Below, piece after piece: positions 1-5,844 of a stretch of 9,844 nucleotides of DNA (its first letter is position 1; every line of letters starts with the position of its first letter). The notes beneath the pieces are model-generated. The model did not search any database. It had not been told where the DNA came from and saw only the letters and a list, made by a program, of their open reading frames with translations. Source of the DNA: Natrialbaceae archaeon B1-Br10_E2g27. GTDB lineage: Archaea; Halobacteriota; Halobacteria; Halobacteriales; Natrialbaceae. The position numbers and the translations under genes were made by a program. The stretch spans positions 1-9,844 of the forward strand of contig LKMM01000072.1 of NCBI GenBank assembly GCA_001563885.1. The letters are read 5' to 3'.

Positions 1-75
1 GATAGGGGCCTACTACCTGAACCTATGACTGTTCGCCGTCAAGCCTTTAGGTACGACTCGATACCGGCAATGGAT

Positions 76-94
76 GGTAACGCCCGTATAGTTA
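76..94 (+). promoter_or_regulatory. glmM promoter, TATA-like box with shared upstream block
   Basis: The TATA-like block TATAGTTA (87-94) is preceded by GGTAACGCCCG (76-86). Its first T is exactly 35 bases before the ATG at 122. The same spacing and a similar upstream block occur at the zinc-finger gene, glmU and the glmS leader frame. An archaeal TATA box normally lies about 25-30 bases before the transcription start, so the start would fall near 114-118, giving a nearly leaderless mRNA. Inferred from position and similarity only. Confidence 0.5.
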
Positions 95-121
95 GGCGCT
101 CAGGTGAACACCCGTAGGAGT

Positions 122-1453
122 ATGTTCGGAACCAGCGGTATCCGTGGCCCACTGGGCGAGGAGATGACCGCGCAGGTGGCACTGTCGGTCGGCCGTGCGG
201 TCGGGTCGGATGGCTACGACCGGGTCGTCATCGGGCGAGACGTCCGTGAGAGCGGGCGGATGCTCGCCGATGCGCTCACCGCCGGCCTCCGCGAGTGTGG
301 CAGCGACGTCATAGATCTCGGCCTCGAGTCGACCCCGACGGTCGCACGGGCGGTCGGCCACTACGACGCCGACGCCGGAATCGTGGTGACGGCCTCACAC
401 AACCCACCGACCGATAACGGGATCAAACTCTGGACGCCCTCGGGGAAGGCCTTTGGCCCGGATCAACGCGAGTCGATCGCCCGGCGCGTCCGCGAGGCGG
501 ATTATAGCCACGCCGAGTGGGACGCCCTCGGTCGGAAACGGCGCGTCGAGACGGCTCGAGAACACCACGCCCAGCGGCTTATCGAGGCAGTCGACCTCGA
601 GGAACCGCCCCGTGTCGTGGTGGATCTCGGAAACGGCGCTGGCACCCTGACACCACGCGTTCTGGCCGACCTGGGCTGTCGAGTGTACACCCTAAACGGC
701 CAGCCAGATGGTGCGTTTCCGGGACGGCCAAGTGAGCCAAACCGCGAGACGCTCGAGGGGCTTGCGACGTTTGTCGGCGAAACGGATGCTGACCTTGGGC
801 TGGCCCACGATGGCGACGCAGACCGGTTAGTCGCTGTCGACGACACCGGGCAATTCGTTCCGAAAGACGCCCTGCTCGCGATCTTTGCGACGTCGGCTGC
901 AGGCGAGGGTGACCGAGTCGCGGCTCCCGTCGATACGAGCCTCGCGGTCGACGATGCCCTCGAGGCGGTCGGGGCAACAGTCACGCGAACCAGCGTTGGC
1001 GACGTCTACGTGGCCGAACGGGCAACCGAACCCGATGTGGTCTTCGGCGGCGAGCCAAGTGGGGCCTGGATCTGGCCGACCGAGACGCTGTGTCCGGACG
1101 GCCCGCTTGCAGCGTGTAAACTCGTCGAACTCGTCTCGAAGCAGGGGCCGCTGTCGACGCTCGTCGACTCGATCGAATCGTATCCGATCCGTCGGGACTC
1201 CCTCGAGATCGACCAAAAGGTGGCGACGATGGACGCCGTTTCCAGACAGGTGGAGGGTCGGTTCGACGATGTCGACGCGATGGATGGCGTTCGCGTCGAG
1301 ACGGACGATGGCTGGTTTCTGATCCGTCCCAGCGGGACCGAGCCGGTCGTTCGGATCACTGCACAGGCACGGGCCGACTCTACGGTCGATCGGCTGTTTG
1401 AGACGGCATGTGAGATCGTCATCGCCGCTCGAGACAAAACAGATCGAAAATAA
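122..1453 (+). CDS. glmM: Phosphoglucosamine mutase GlmM
   Basis: Cytoplasmic alpha-D-phosphohexomutase that converts glucosamine-6-phosphate to glucosamine-1-phosphate, the second step towards UDP-GlcNAc. From the ATG at 122 the protein has 443 residues, a normal family length. All four hallmark motifs are visible: the phosphoserine loop TASHNP (catalytic Ser92), the metal-binding loop DGDADR (230-235), the sugar-binding loop GGEPSG (309-314) and the phosphate-binding loop RPSGTEP (402-408). The N-terminus MFGTSGIRG is typical of archaeal GlmM. An in-frame GTG at 104 would add six residues (MNTRRS), but it probably lies upstream of the transcription start predicted from the TATA box at 87-94, so I chose ATG 122. 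The gene converges on the zinc-finger gene, and glmU and glmS follow within 4 kb, which favours glucosamine over mannose or glucose as substrate. Members of this family can be promiscuous, so substrate is inferred from context. Confidence 0.93.
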   Translation: MFGTSGIRGPLGEEMTAQVALSVGRAVGSDGYDRVVIGRDVRESGRMLADALTAGLRECGSDVIDLGLESTPTVARAVGHYDADAGIVVTASHNPPTDNGIKLWTPSGKAFGPDQRESIARRVREADYSHAEWDALGRKRRVETAREHHAQRLIEAVDLEEPPRVVVDLGNGAGTLTPRVLADLGCRVYTLNGQPDGAFPGRPSEPNRETLEGLATFVGETDADLGLAHDGDADRLVAVDDTGQFVPKDALLAIFATSAAGEGDRVAAPVDTSLAVDDALEAVGATVTRTSVGDVYVAERATEPDVVFGGEPSGAWIWPTETLCPDGPLAACKLVELVSKQGPLSTLVDSIESYPIRRDSLEIDQKVATMDAVSRQVEGRFDDVDAMDGVRVETDDGWFLIRPSGTEPVVRITAQARADSTVDRLFETACEIVIAARDKTDRK

Positions 1454-1455
1454 AA
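1436..1455 (-). terminator. Candidate U-tract terminator of the zinc-finger gene
   Basis: Read on the minus strand, about 45 bases after the stop of the zinc-finger gene, there are three TTTT runs close together (complement of AAAA at 1436-1439, 1447-1450 and 1452-1455). Archaeal transcription often ends at oligo-U tracts without a hairpin. The tract overlaps the last codons of glmM, as is common for convergent genes. No stem-loop is seen. Confidence 0.35.
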
Positions 1456-1501
1456 TACCGCGTTGACAGGTGCCAGCTACTGGAGCAGGATGGGGCCGAC
1501 G

Positions 1502-1711
1502 TTAGCGAGCCTCTTTGGGGATAAAATCGGAGGTTTTCATCTCTCGATATGTTGCACACTCCGGACAGGCATGGACCACGTCTCGATTGTCACCGAACAC
1601 GCGGGCAAACTGCCGCGTAACCTGCGTTCCACAGTTGACACATCGAGGGCTGCTCGTCTGCTCGCGGGACATCATCGGCGTCCACTTCGCATCGGTTTGT
1701 TCGGTCGACAT
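1502..1711 (-). CDS. Small four-cysteine zinc-finger protein (DUF7563-like)
   Basis: A 69-residue protein starting at ATG 1711. In-frame TTG codons just upstream could add two residues (the longer 71-residue reading), but ATG sits 35 bases behind a TATA box and is preferred. Two Cys-x2-Cys knuckles, C24-x2-C27 and C49-x2-C52, are separated by 21 residues in the context CVNCGTQVT-x4-RVFGD-x7-CPEC, which should bind one zinc ion. I recall the haloarchaeal DUF7563 family having this C-x2-C, ARVFGD, CP-x-C layout, but cannot confirm membership. The first 20 residues are polar and probably disordered. No catalytic motif is present; a nucleic-acid or protein-binding role is plausible but unproven. 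It lies between glmM and glmU on the opposite strand and shares a promoter pattern with the glm genes, so it may act in or respond to the same regulation. A second start at Met13 or Met14 is possible. Confidence 0.75.
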   Translation of the reverse strand: MSTEQTDAKWTPMMSREQTSSPRCVNCGTQVTRQFARVFGDNRDVVHACPECATYREMKTSDFIPKEAR

Positions 1712-1738
1712 CAACAATCCATTTTGACAGACGGGTAT

Positions 1739-1757
1739 TTACTATAGACCGCATAAC
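1739..1757 (-). promoter_or_regulatory. Promoter of the zinc-finger gene
   Basis: Read on the minus strand, GTTATGCGGTC is followed by TATAGTAA; the first T of the TATA block (1746) is 35 bases before the ATG at 1711. The 11 bases GTCTATAGTAA (1749 down to 1739) are identical to those of the glmS promoter (5522 down to 5512). The predicted transcript has a leader of only a few bases, and no Shine-Dalgarno sequence is present. Confidence 0.5.
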
Positions 1758-2025
1758 GTCCCCCTCGAGCGGAGACGCGTTCGCTTCTCTCGAAGTCTTT
1801 GCCGGGGTTGACTGTTCGAAAATCCGTCTGCATCAGCACTTCACTCCCCGAAATTTAATATTTCTATCCGGAAATCAGTCGTTTTTGTCCGATCAGCAAG
1901 CGTAGTGAACGCATCTCGTTGTCCTAGCGCCCTGAGAGCTGCCAGATGAGGGTGGCGATACTGTCTCTCCATCGCTCGAGTGAGAGTGAACTCAACGAGG
2001 TTGAGACGTCCAGTCGGTTGTGACC
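1758..2025. other. Intergenic region between the zinc-finger gene and glmU
   Basis: The gap from the zinc-finger start to glmU is 360 bases, including both divergent promoters. No convincing gene was found in it. Two local structures stand out: an AT-only core inside GAAATTTAATATTTC (1850-1864), with GAAAT and ATTTC as inverted arms, and a perfect six-base-pair hairpin CTCAAC-GAG-GTTGAG (1991-2005) about 30 bases upstream of the glmU TATA region. The AT block could be a TATA box on the minus strand or an operator. Confidence 0.5.
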
Positions 2026-2047
2026 AGTAGCCGACGGATAATTATCC
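2026..2047 (+). promoter_or_regulatory. glmU promoter overlapping a perfect 12-base palindrome
   Basis: AGTAGCCGACG (2026-2036) precedes the TATA-like GATAATTA (2037-2044), whose first base is 35 bases before ATG 2072, the same spacing as at glmM and the zinc-finger gene. GGATAATTATCC (2036-2047) is a perfect palindrome laid over the TATA element, so a dimeric regulator bound there could block TBP. Predicted mRNA is close to leaderless. Any operator role is inference. Confidence 0.45.
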
Positions 2048-2071
2048 ACCCGAGTAGCGTACGGGTTATCG

Positions 2072-3256
2072 ATGAAGGCAGTCGTTCTTGCGGCGGGGAA
2101 AGGAACTCGGATGAGACCGCTATCCGAAGCGATGCCGAAACCGATGTTACCTGTAGCCGACCGGCCACTCGTTGCACACACGATCGATGCCGCGGTCGAC
2201 GCTGGTGCGGACGAACTCGTGTTGGTCGTCGGCTACGAGGCAGAGACAGTCAAAGCGTACTTCGGCGAGCGATACCGTGGGCTTCCCGTTCAGTACGCGG
2301 TCCAACACGAACAGGCTGGGACGGCCCATGCTGTCGCTACTGCTCGTGAGTTCCTCGAGGGGCCGTTTGCCGTGCTCAACGGGGATAACCTGTACGATCC
2401 GGCAGCGATCGAACGGCTCTTCGAGGCCACACCAGCGATCTGTGCACTCGAGGTCGACGAACCGGAGCAGTACGGCGTTCTCAGCACGGATGCAGATGGC
2501 ACAGTCAATCATATCGTCGAAAAGCCCGCCGATCCGCCGACGAATCTGGCAAACGCCGGGGCGTATGCGTTCCCTGCCGACGCTGTGGCGTGGCTTGACG
2601 TCCCAGAGAGCGAACGCGGTGAACACGAAATCACGGACGTCGTTGCCCGCGCCATCGAGGAGTATGCGGTGACACCGGTGACGACCGACCGCTGGATGGA
2701 CGTCGGCAGACCGTGGGAGTTGCTCGAGGCAAACGAGTGGAAACTCGGTGAACTAACGCGACGAATCGACGGCGACGTCAGTGATGCCGCCCACATCGAC
2801 GGCGACGTCGTCATCGAGGAGGGCGCAACAGTGCAACCGGGCGTCGTCATCGAGGGACCAGCGTTAATCCGATCGGGGGCGACTGTTGGGCCGAACGCTT
2901 ACGTTCGGGGTGCAACGCTCCTCGGGGAGGATACGTCGGTCGGCAACGCAGTCGAGATCAAAAACAGCGTCTTTGCCTCCGGGGCAACGGTCAATCACCT
3001 CTCGTATGTCGGTGATAGCATCCTCGGTCGAGACGTCAACTTTGGTGCCGGGACGACGGTCGCAAATCTCCGCCACGATGGCGACCCGATCCGGTTTACC
3101 GTCAAAGGCAGACGGCTGTCGACAGGTCGCCGAAAGTTCGGCGTCGTCGCCGGCGATGGCGTCAAGACGGGGATCAATTCGAGTCTTTCACCCGGCGTCC
3201 GGCTGGATGCTGGTGCCCGGAGTGCCCCCGGCGAAGTCGTTGACAGAGATCGGTAG
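2072..3256 (+). CDS. glmU: Bifunctional GlmU: glucosamine-1-phosphate acetyltransferase / GlcNAc-1-phosphate uridylyltransferase
   Basis: Cytoplasmic enzyme for the last two steps to UDP-GlcNAc. The 394-residue protein has two domains. The N-terminal nucleotidyltransferase (about 1-230) shows LAAGKGTRMRPL (6-17), PKPMLPV (22-28), the metal site NGDN (103-106), EKP (150-152) and the WMDVG(R)PW segment (208-215). The C-terminal left-handed beta-helix (about 235-394) is built of hexapeptide repeats such as IDGDVVIEEGATV, followed by the acetyltransferase segment with IKNS (296-299) and HLSYVGDS (309-316), where His309 is the likely general base by analogy with the Sulfolobus enzyme ST0452. Length fits archaeal GlmU (about 400 residues); bacterial GlmU is longer and ordered differently in detail. 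ATG 2072 follows a TATA-like element at the spacing of a near-leaderless mRNA. Archaeal members often accept several sugar phosphates and nucleotides, so exact specificity is inferred from glmM and glmS beside it. Confidence 0.9.
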   Translation: MKAVVLAAGKGTRMRPLSEAMPKPMLPVADRPLVAHTIDAAVDAGADELVLVVGYEAETVKAYFGERYRGLPVQYAVQHEQAGTAHAVATAREFLEGPFAVLNGDNLYDPAAIERLFEATPAICALEVDEPEQYGVLSTDADGTVNHIVEKPADPPTNLANAGAYAFPADAVAWLDVPESERGEHEITDVVARAIEEYAVTPVTTDRWMDVGRPWELLEANEWKLGELTRRIDGDVSDAAHIDGDVVIEEGATVQPGVVIEGPALIRSGATVGPNAYVRGATLLGEDTSVGNAVEIKNSVFASGATVNHLSYVGDSILGRDVNFGAGTTVANLRHDGDPIRFTVKGRRLSTGRRKFGVVAGDGVKTGINSSLSPGVRLDAGARSAPGEVVDRDR

Positions 3257-3309
3257 CCGACCCCCTCTGGAGTTGGCTGTGTCCGGTCCCGTATCCATCA
3301 AGTACATCC

Positions 3310-3316
3310 TTTATAA
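3310..3316 (+). promoter_or_regulatory. TATA-box-like element between glmU and glmS
   Basis: TTTATAA lies 25-28 bases before an ATG at 3338, a good position for a leaderless archaeal transcript on the plus strand. It stands in the convergent glmU/glmS gap, where no promoter is needed for either gene. It could drive the small open frame at 3338-3517 or an RNA antisense to the glmS 3' end, or be a chance match. Confidence 0.25.
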
Positions 3317-3337
3317 CCTGACGGACAGTTAGTTCAA

Positions 3338-3517
3338 ATGGAGGGTGTCGATCGGTATCATATCATTACTCGATCACCGCATTCCCTCCAGATCCGATTC
3401 CGACGTCCTCGAGTGTGGATCGGAGTAGACGGAATTGCGCGGACGCGGCGCTACGGGGGTGGCAAACCGTCCCACGATTCCCGAGATTCACACTCGAACC
3501 GTCGTTGCCGAAAATAG
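3338..3517 (+). CDS. Possible small arginine-rich protein, doubtful
   Basis: A 59-codon open frame from ATG 3338 to TAG 3515-3517, ending on the base next to the glmS stop codon. It carries 13 arginines in 59 residues and few acidic ones, which is unlike the acidic proteins of haloarchaea, and I recognise no family. What supports it is only the TATA-like TTTATAA 25 bases upstream. It may be a spurious frame, a basic nucleic-acid-binding peptide, or the mark of a small RNA. Confidence is low. Confidence 0.15.
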   Translation: MEGVDRYHIITRSPHSLQIRFRRPRVWIGVDGIARTRRYGGGKPSHDSRDSHSNRRCRK

Positions 3518-5332
3518 CTACTCGACAGTGACGCTTTTTGCGAGGTTTCGCGGTTTATCGATCGGTCGGTCGAGCAGTTCCGCCGAGTGATAGGACAGCA
3601 ACTGGAGTTGAACGTTTGCGAGCAAGCCGGCTAGATCCGGATCAGTATCGGGAATCTCGAGGTGTTCGTCGGCAATTTCGGTCGCCTCGTGGCCTGCGGG
3701 ACAGACGGCGATAACGGGCGCACCACGGGTCTGGGCTTCGGCTGCGTTTTTCAGGGTCTTTTCGTCTTCTTCGCCGACGAACACCGCAAAGACCGGCGTT
3801 TTGGGCGTCACGAGCGCCAGCGGACCGTGTTTGAGTTCCCCAGAGGCAAAGCCCTCGGCGTGTTCGTACGTAATCTCTTTGAACTTTAATGCGCCCTCGA
3901 GTGCAACGGGATAGCCAAGCCCACGACCGATGAAAAAGTACGCGTGACTGTCGGCGTAGCGTTCGGCAATCGTTCCTGCATCGGAGCGCTCGAGGATGGT
4001 CTCGATTGCACTCGGGGTTCGTGCCAGTTCAGGGAGATACGACTCGAGGTCGGTTGTAGGGTCGCCGGATCGATCCTCGCTGATACGCTGGGCGAGCAAG
4101 GTGAGCATGACGACCTGTGACGAAAAGGTCTTCGTGGCGGCGACACCGATTTCGGGGCCAGCGCGGATAAAGAGCGTATCGTCGGCCATGCGGGCGGCAG
4201 TCGAGCCGACGACGTTGGTGACGGCAAGCGTTCGTGCACCCTCCGCTGTCGCCTTTCGAAGGGCGTTTAGTGTGTCAGCAGTTTCACCACTCTGGGTGAC
4301 TGCGATTACGAGCGTGTCGTCGTCGACCGGCGGTGCCGCGACGCTGTACTCGTTTGCGAGTACGGCTGTCGCCTGAATCCCTGCCTGACGAAGGGTAAAC
4401 GCGCCGTACAACGCCGCATGGTAGGAAGTCCCACAGGCGATGAGTTGGACGCTCTCGACGTCGGTGAACGTCCCTGGATCGAAGCTCTCGAGGCAAATCC
4501 TTTTGTTCGAACCGTCGATCCGACCCTCGATCGCCTGGGAAAGTGACGTCGGCTGCTCGTAGATTTCTTTGAGCATGAAGTGGTCGTAGGTCCCTTTTCC
4601 AGCCTGCTCGGGATCCCAGTCGACGGTTTCGGGTTCACGCGAGATCGGGTTCCCCTCGAGGTCGGTGAACTCGACGCCGCTTTCATCAACGACGACGACA
4701 TCACCGTCTTCGAGGAAGACGACGCTATCTGTGTACTCGAGAAATGCGGGAACGTCACTCGCGAGGAAGAATTCCTCGTCTTCGACGCCGACGACCAGCG
4801 GCGATCCCTTTCGGGCGGCATAGAGGACCTGCTCGCCGGCGATCATGGCGGTAACCGCGTAACTGCCCTCGAGATCCGCAATTGCCGACCGGAACGCCGC
4901 CTCGCCTTCGAGACCCGAATCCAGATAGTACTGGATGAGATGTGGGATAACCTCCGTATCGGTTTCGCTGGTAAACGCATAGCCCTCCGATTTCAGCCAC
5001 GCTCTGAGTTCGGCGTAGTTTTCGATGATGCCGTTGTGGACGACTGCAACGTCGAGGGCCTCGTCCGTGTGCGGGTGGGCGTTTGCGTCCGTCGGCGGCC
5101 CGTGGGTACTCCAGCGGGTGTGCCCGATTCCGACACAGCCCTCAAGCACACTCCGGTCGACCGCATTTTTTAGTTCGGTGACTTCGCCGGAGCGTTTCTC
5201 GAGTTCGATTCCCGACCCGTTCTGTATCGCAATGCCGGCTGAGTCGTATCCACGGTACTCGAGATTCTCGAGGCCGGTCAGAAGCGTCTCGAGTGCGTTA
5301 CCGTTGCCGACGTGACCGATGATTCCACACAT
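3518..5332 (-). CDS. glmS: Glutamine--fructose-6-phosphate aminotransferase (isomerizing) GlmS
   Basis: First committed step of amino-sugar synthesis: fructose-6-phosphate plus glutamine gives glucosamine-6-phosphate and glutamate, in the cytoplasm. The 604-residue protein is full length. The class II glutaminase domain (1 to about 225) starts MCGIIG, so Met removal exposes the nucleophile Cys2; HTRWSTHG (71-78) and HNGIIENY (100-107) bind and activate glutamine. Two SIS sugar-isomerase domains follow (about 290-425 and 455-590) with ACGTSYHA (299-306), SGETADT (348-354), TKTFSSQ (400-406) and the catalytic ALEGALKFKEITYEHAEG segment (477-494). The C-terminus DKPRNLAKSVTVE is the family signature. 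The start is fixed by Cys2. A GGTGAG Shine-Dalgarno-like site ends 6 bases before the ATG, while the likely promoter lies about 180 bases upstream, giving a long leader that is unusual beside the near-leaderless neighbours. A TTTT tract (3511-3514) right after the stop is a weak terminator candidate. Confidence 0.97.
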   Translation of the reverse strand: MCGIIGHVGNGNALETLLTGLENLEYRGYDSAGIAIQNGSGIELEKRSGEVTELKNAVDRSVLEGCVGIGHTRWSTHGPPTDANAHPHTDEALDVAVVHNGIIENYAELRAWLKSEGYAFTSETDTEVIPHLIQYYLDSGLEGEAAFRSAIADLEGSYAVTAMIAGEQVLYAARKGSPLVVGVEDEEFFLASDVPAFLEYTDSVVFLEDGDVVVVDESGVEFTDLEGNPISREPETVDWDPEQAGKGTYDHFMLKEIYEQPTSLSQAIEGRIDGSNKRICLESFDPGTFTDVESVQLIACGTSYHAALYGAFTLRQAGIQATAVLANEYSVAAPPVDDDTLVIAVTQSGETADTLNALRKATAEGARTLAVTNVVGSTAARMADDTLFIRAGPEIGVAATKTFSSQVVMLTLLAQRISEDRSGDPTTDLESYLPELARTPSAIETILERSDAGTIAERYADSHAYFFIGRGLGYPVALEGALKFKEITYEHAEGFASGELKHGPLALVTPKTPVFAVFVGEEDEKTLKNAAEAQTRGAPVIAVCPAGHEATEIADEHLEIPDTDPDLAGLLANVQLQLLSYHSAELLDRPIDKPRNLAKSVTVE

Positions 5333-5484
5333 CAGACACTCACCACGCTGGGCGATGGGAGGGCCAATTCGTTCGAGCGATCACGCGGATTGTTTCCAGC
5401 ACGTGGGCGGATATCGCTGTGCGAGGCGGTGGACAGTCGCCGTCCTCGACCGGACACCGTGTGATCTGACCAATAACTGGGCAT
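5332..5484 (-). CDS. Putative leader peptide frame upstream of glmS
   Basis: A 50-codon open frame from ATG 5484 to TGA 5334-5332. Its stop overlaps the glmS start as TGATG, the classic arrangement for translational coupling. An in-frame TGA lies five codons upstream of the ATG, so the frame cannot be much longer. The ATG is exactly 35 bases behind the TATA block at 5512-5519, the same geometry as the starts of glmM, glmU and the zinc-finger gene; this is the main support. The predicted product is rich in Ser, Arg and Pro, has no recognisable domain, and is not acidic. A chance open frame in GC-rich DNA is a real alternative. If translated, ribosomes ending here could restart at glmS with the GGTGAG site inside the frame's last codons. 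Confidence 0.35.
   Translation of the reverse strand: MPSYWSDHTVSGRGRRLSTASHSDIRPRAGNNPRDRSNELALPSPSVVSV
5339..5344 (-). promoter_or_regulatory. Shine-Dalgarno-like site of glmS
   Basis: GGTGAG on the minus strand, 6 bases before ATG 5332, matches the part of the haloarchaeal anti-Shine-Dalgarno complement GGAGGTGA. It implies that glmS is translated from a leadered mRNA, in contrast to glmM, glmU and the zinc-finger gene, which show no properly spaced site. Confidence 0.45.
5422..5448 (-). promoter_or_regulatory. GC-rich hairpin in the glmS leader
   Basis: In the minus-strand RNA, CGAGGACGG (5448-5440) pairs with CCGCCUCG (5429-5422) around a 10-base loop, giving eight GC-rich pairs with one bulged A. 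A weaker competing pairing is possible between GUCC (5455-5452) and GGAC (5445-5442). The structure is about 90 bases before the glmS start, inside the putative leader peptide frame. A role in attenuation or translational control is only inferred. Confidence 0.3.
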
Positions 5485-5511
5485 GGATGAGTCTCAAACA
5501 CCCAGAACTCA

Positions 5512-5530
5512 TTACTATAGACGGGCTACC
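5512..5530 (-). promoter_or_regulatory. glmS promoter, distal
   Basis: Minus-strand GGTAGCCCGTC (5530-5520) followed by TATAGTAA (5519-5512). Eleven bases (GTCTATAGTAA) are identical to the promoter of the zinc-finger gene. The transcription start would fall near 5488-5492, leaving a leader of about 155-160 bases before glmS. No TATA-like sequence is seen at a leaderless distance from the glmS ATG itself. Confidence 0.5.
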
Positions 5531-5844
5531 GAAGGGAGTAGTATCTGGGTAATTTTGGACTGATCGTTCGAAACAAAAATTGAGTCCTGGAGGACATATC
5601 AATGAAATACGGACTGTCTTTTGACTATATCGTAATTTATTGGCGAATCAAGCTCCGATATTTGTGTCTGAGTTCCGTCCTTTGATGGTATGTAAAGCGA
5701 ACAGGCAAAGACGGACTGCAACCGGCGCTGTAGTGGCTAGTGAAATGGTATTTATGTATTATTTATGAGGTTGTTCGGAAAGCCGAGAGAGTGAGTTGCC
5801 CCTGAAGGGATTGTTGTACCGATAAGAGACTACAGCTGTCGGTA
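5531..5844. other. AT-rich intergenic region between HTTM gene and glmS promoter
   Basis: No convincing gene. By hand count the line 5581-5640 is about 35% GC and 5641-5820 about 45-48% GC, well below the roughly 60% of the flanking genes. It includes AT-rich stretches such as TATTTATGTATTATTTATG (5749-5767). The only candidate coding signal is a 27-codon frame, ATG 5602 to TGA 5683-5685, with GGAGG (5589-5593) eight bases before it; the peptide would be hydrophobic and basic and is not recognised. The drop in GC may mark a decayed insertion, but no terminal repeats or transposase fragment were identified. Confidence 0.45.
5817..5844 (-). terminator. Inverted repeat directly after the HTTM stop codon
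   Basis: TACCGA (5817-5822) and TCGGTA (5839-5844) form a six-base inverted repeat with a 16-base spacer that contains the palindrome ACAGCTGT (5832-5839). It begins on the base after the HTTM stop codon. No clear U-run follows on the minus strand, so a terminator role is weak. Confidence 0.2.

Noticed and set aside
502..1437. Long minus-strand and other-frame open frames inside glmM.
   Set aside because: They are rich in Arg and Ser with no known domain and are explained by the third-position GC bias of glmM.
1711..1833. A 40-codon minus-strand frame (ATG 1833) ending as TGATG on the zinc-finger start, with an AT-rich TATA-like block at 1850-1864 about 24 bases upstream.
   Set aside because: It resembles the glmS leader frame, but the zinc-finger gene has its own promoter inside this frame at the right distance, so no leader is needed. 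The peptide is basic and unrecognised. Worth checking only if a transcript starting near 1833 is seen.
4580..5173. A 197-codon plus-strand open frame opposite glmS.
   Set aside because: It is a mirror of the GC-rich codon pattern of glmS, which is an unmistakable full-length gene; no promoter or domain supports the antisense frame.
5381..5602. A 73-codon minus-strand frame across the glmS promoter and leader.
   Set aside because: It spans the predicted glmS promoter, so it would need an upstream start for which there is no signal, and its sequence shows no family features.
5770..5844. Resemblance of the sequence before the HTTM stop to an insertion-sequence end.
   Set aside because: I could not find a matching inverted copy or a target duplication in the window, so I do not call a mobile element.
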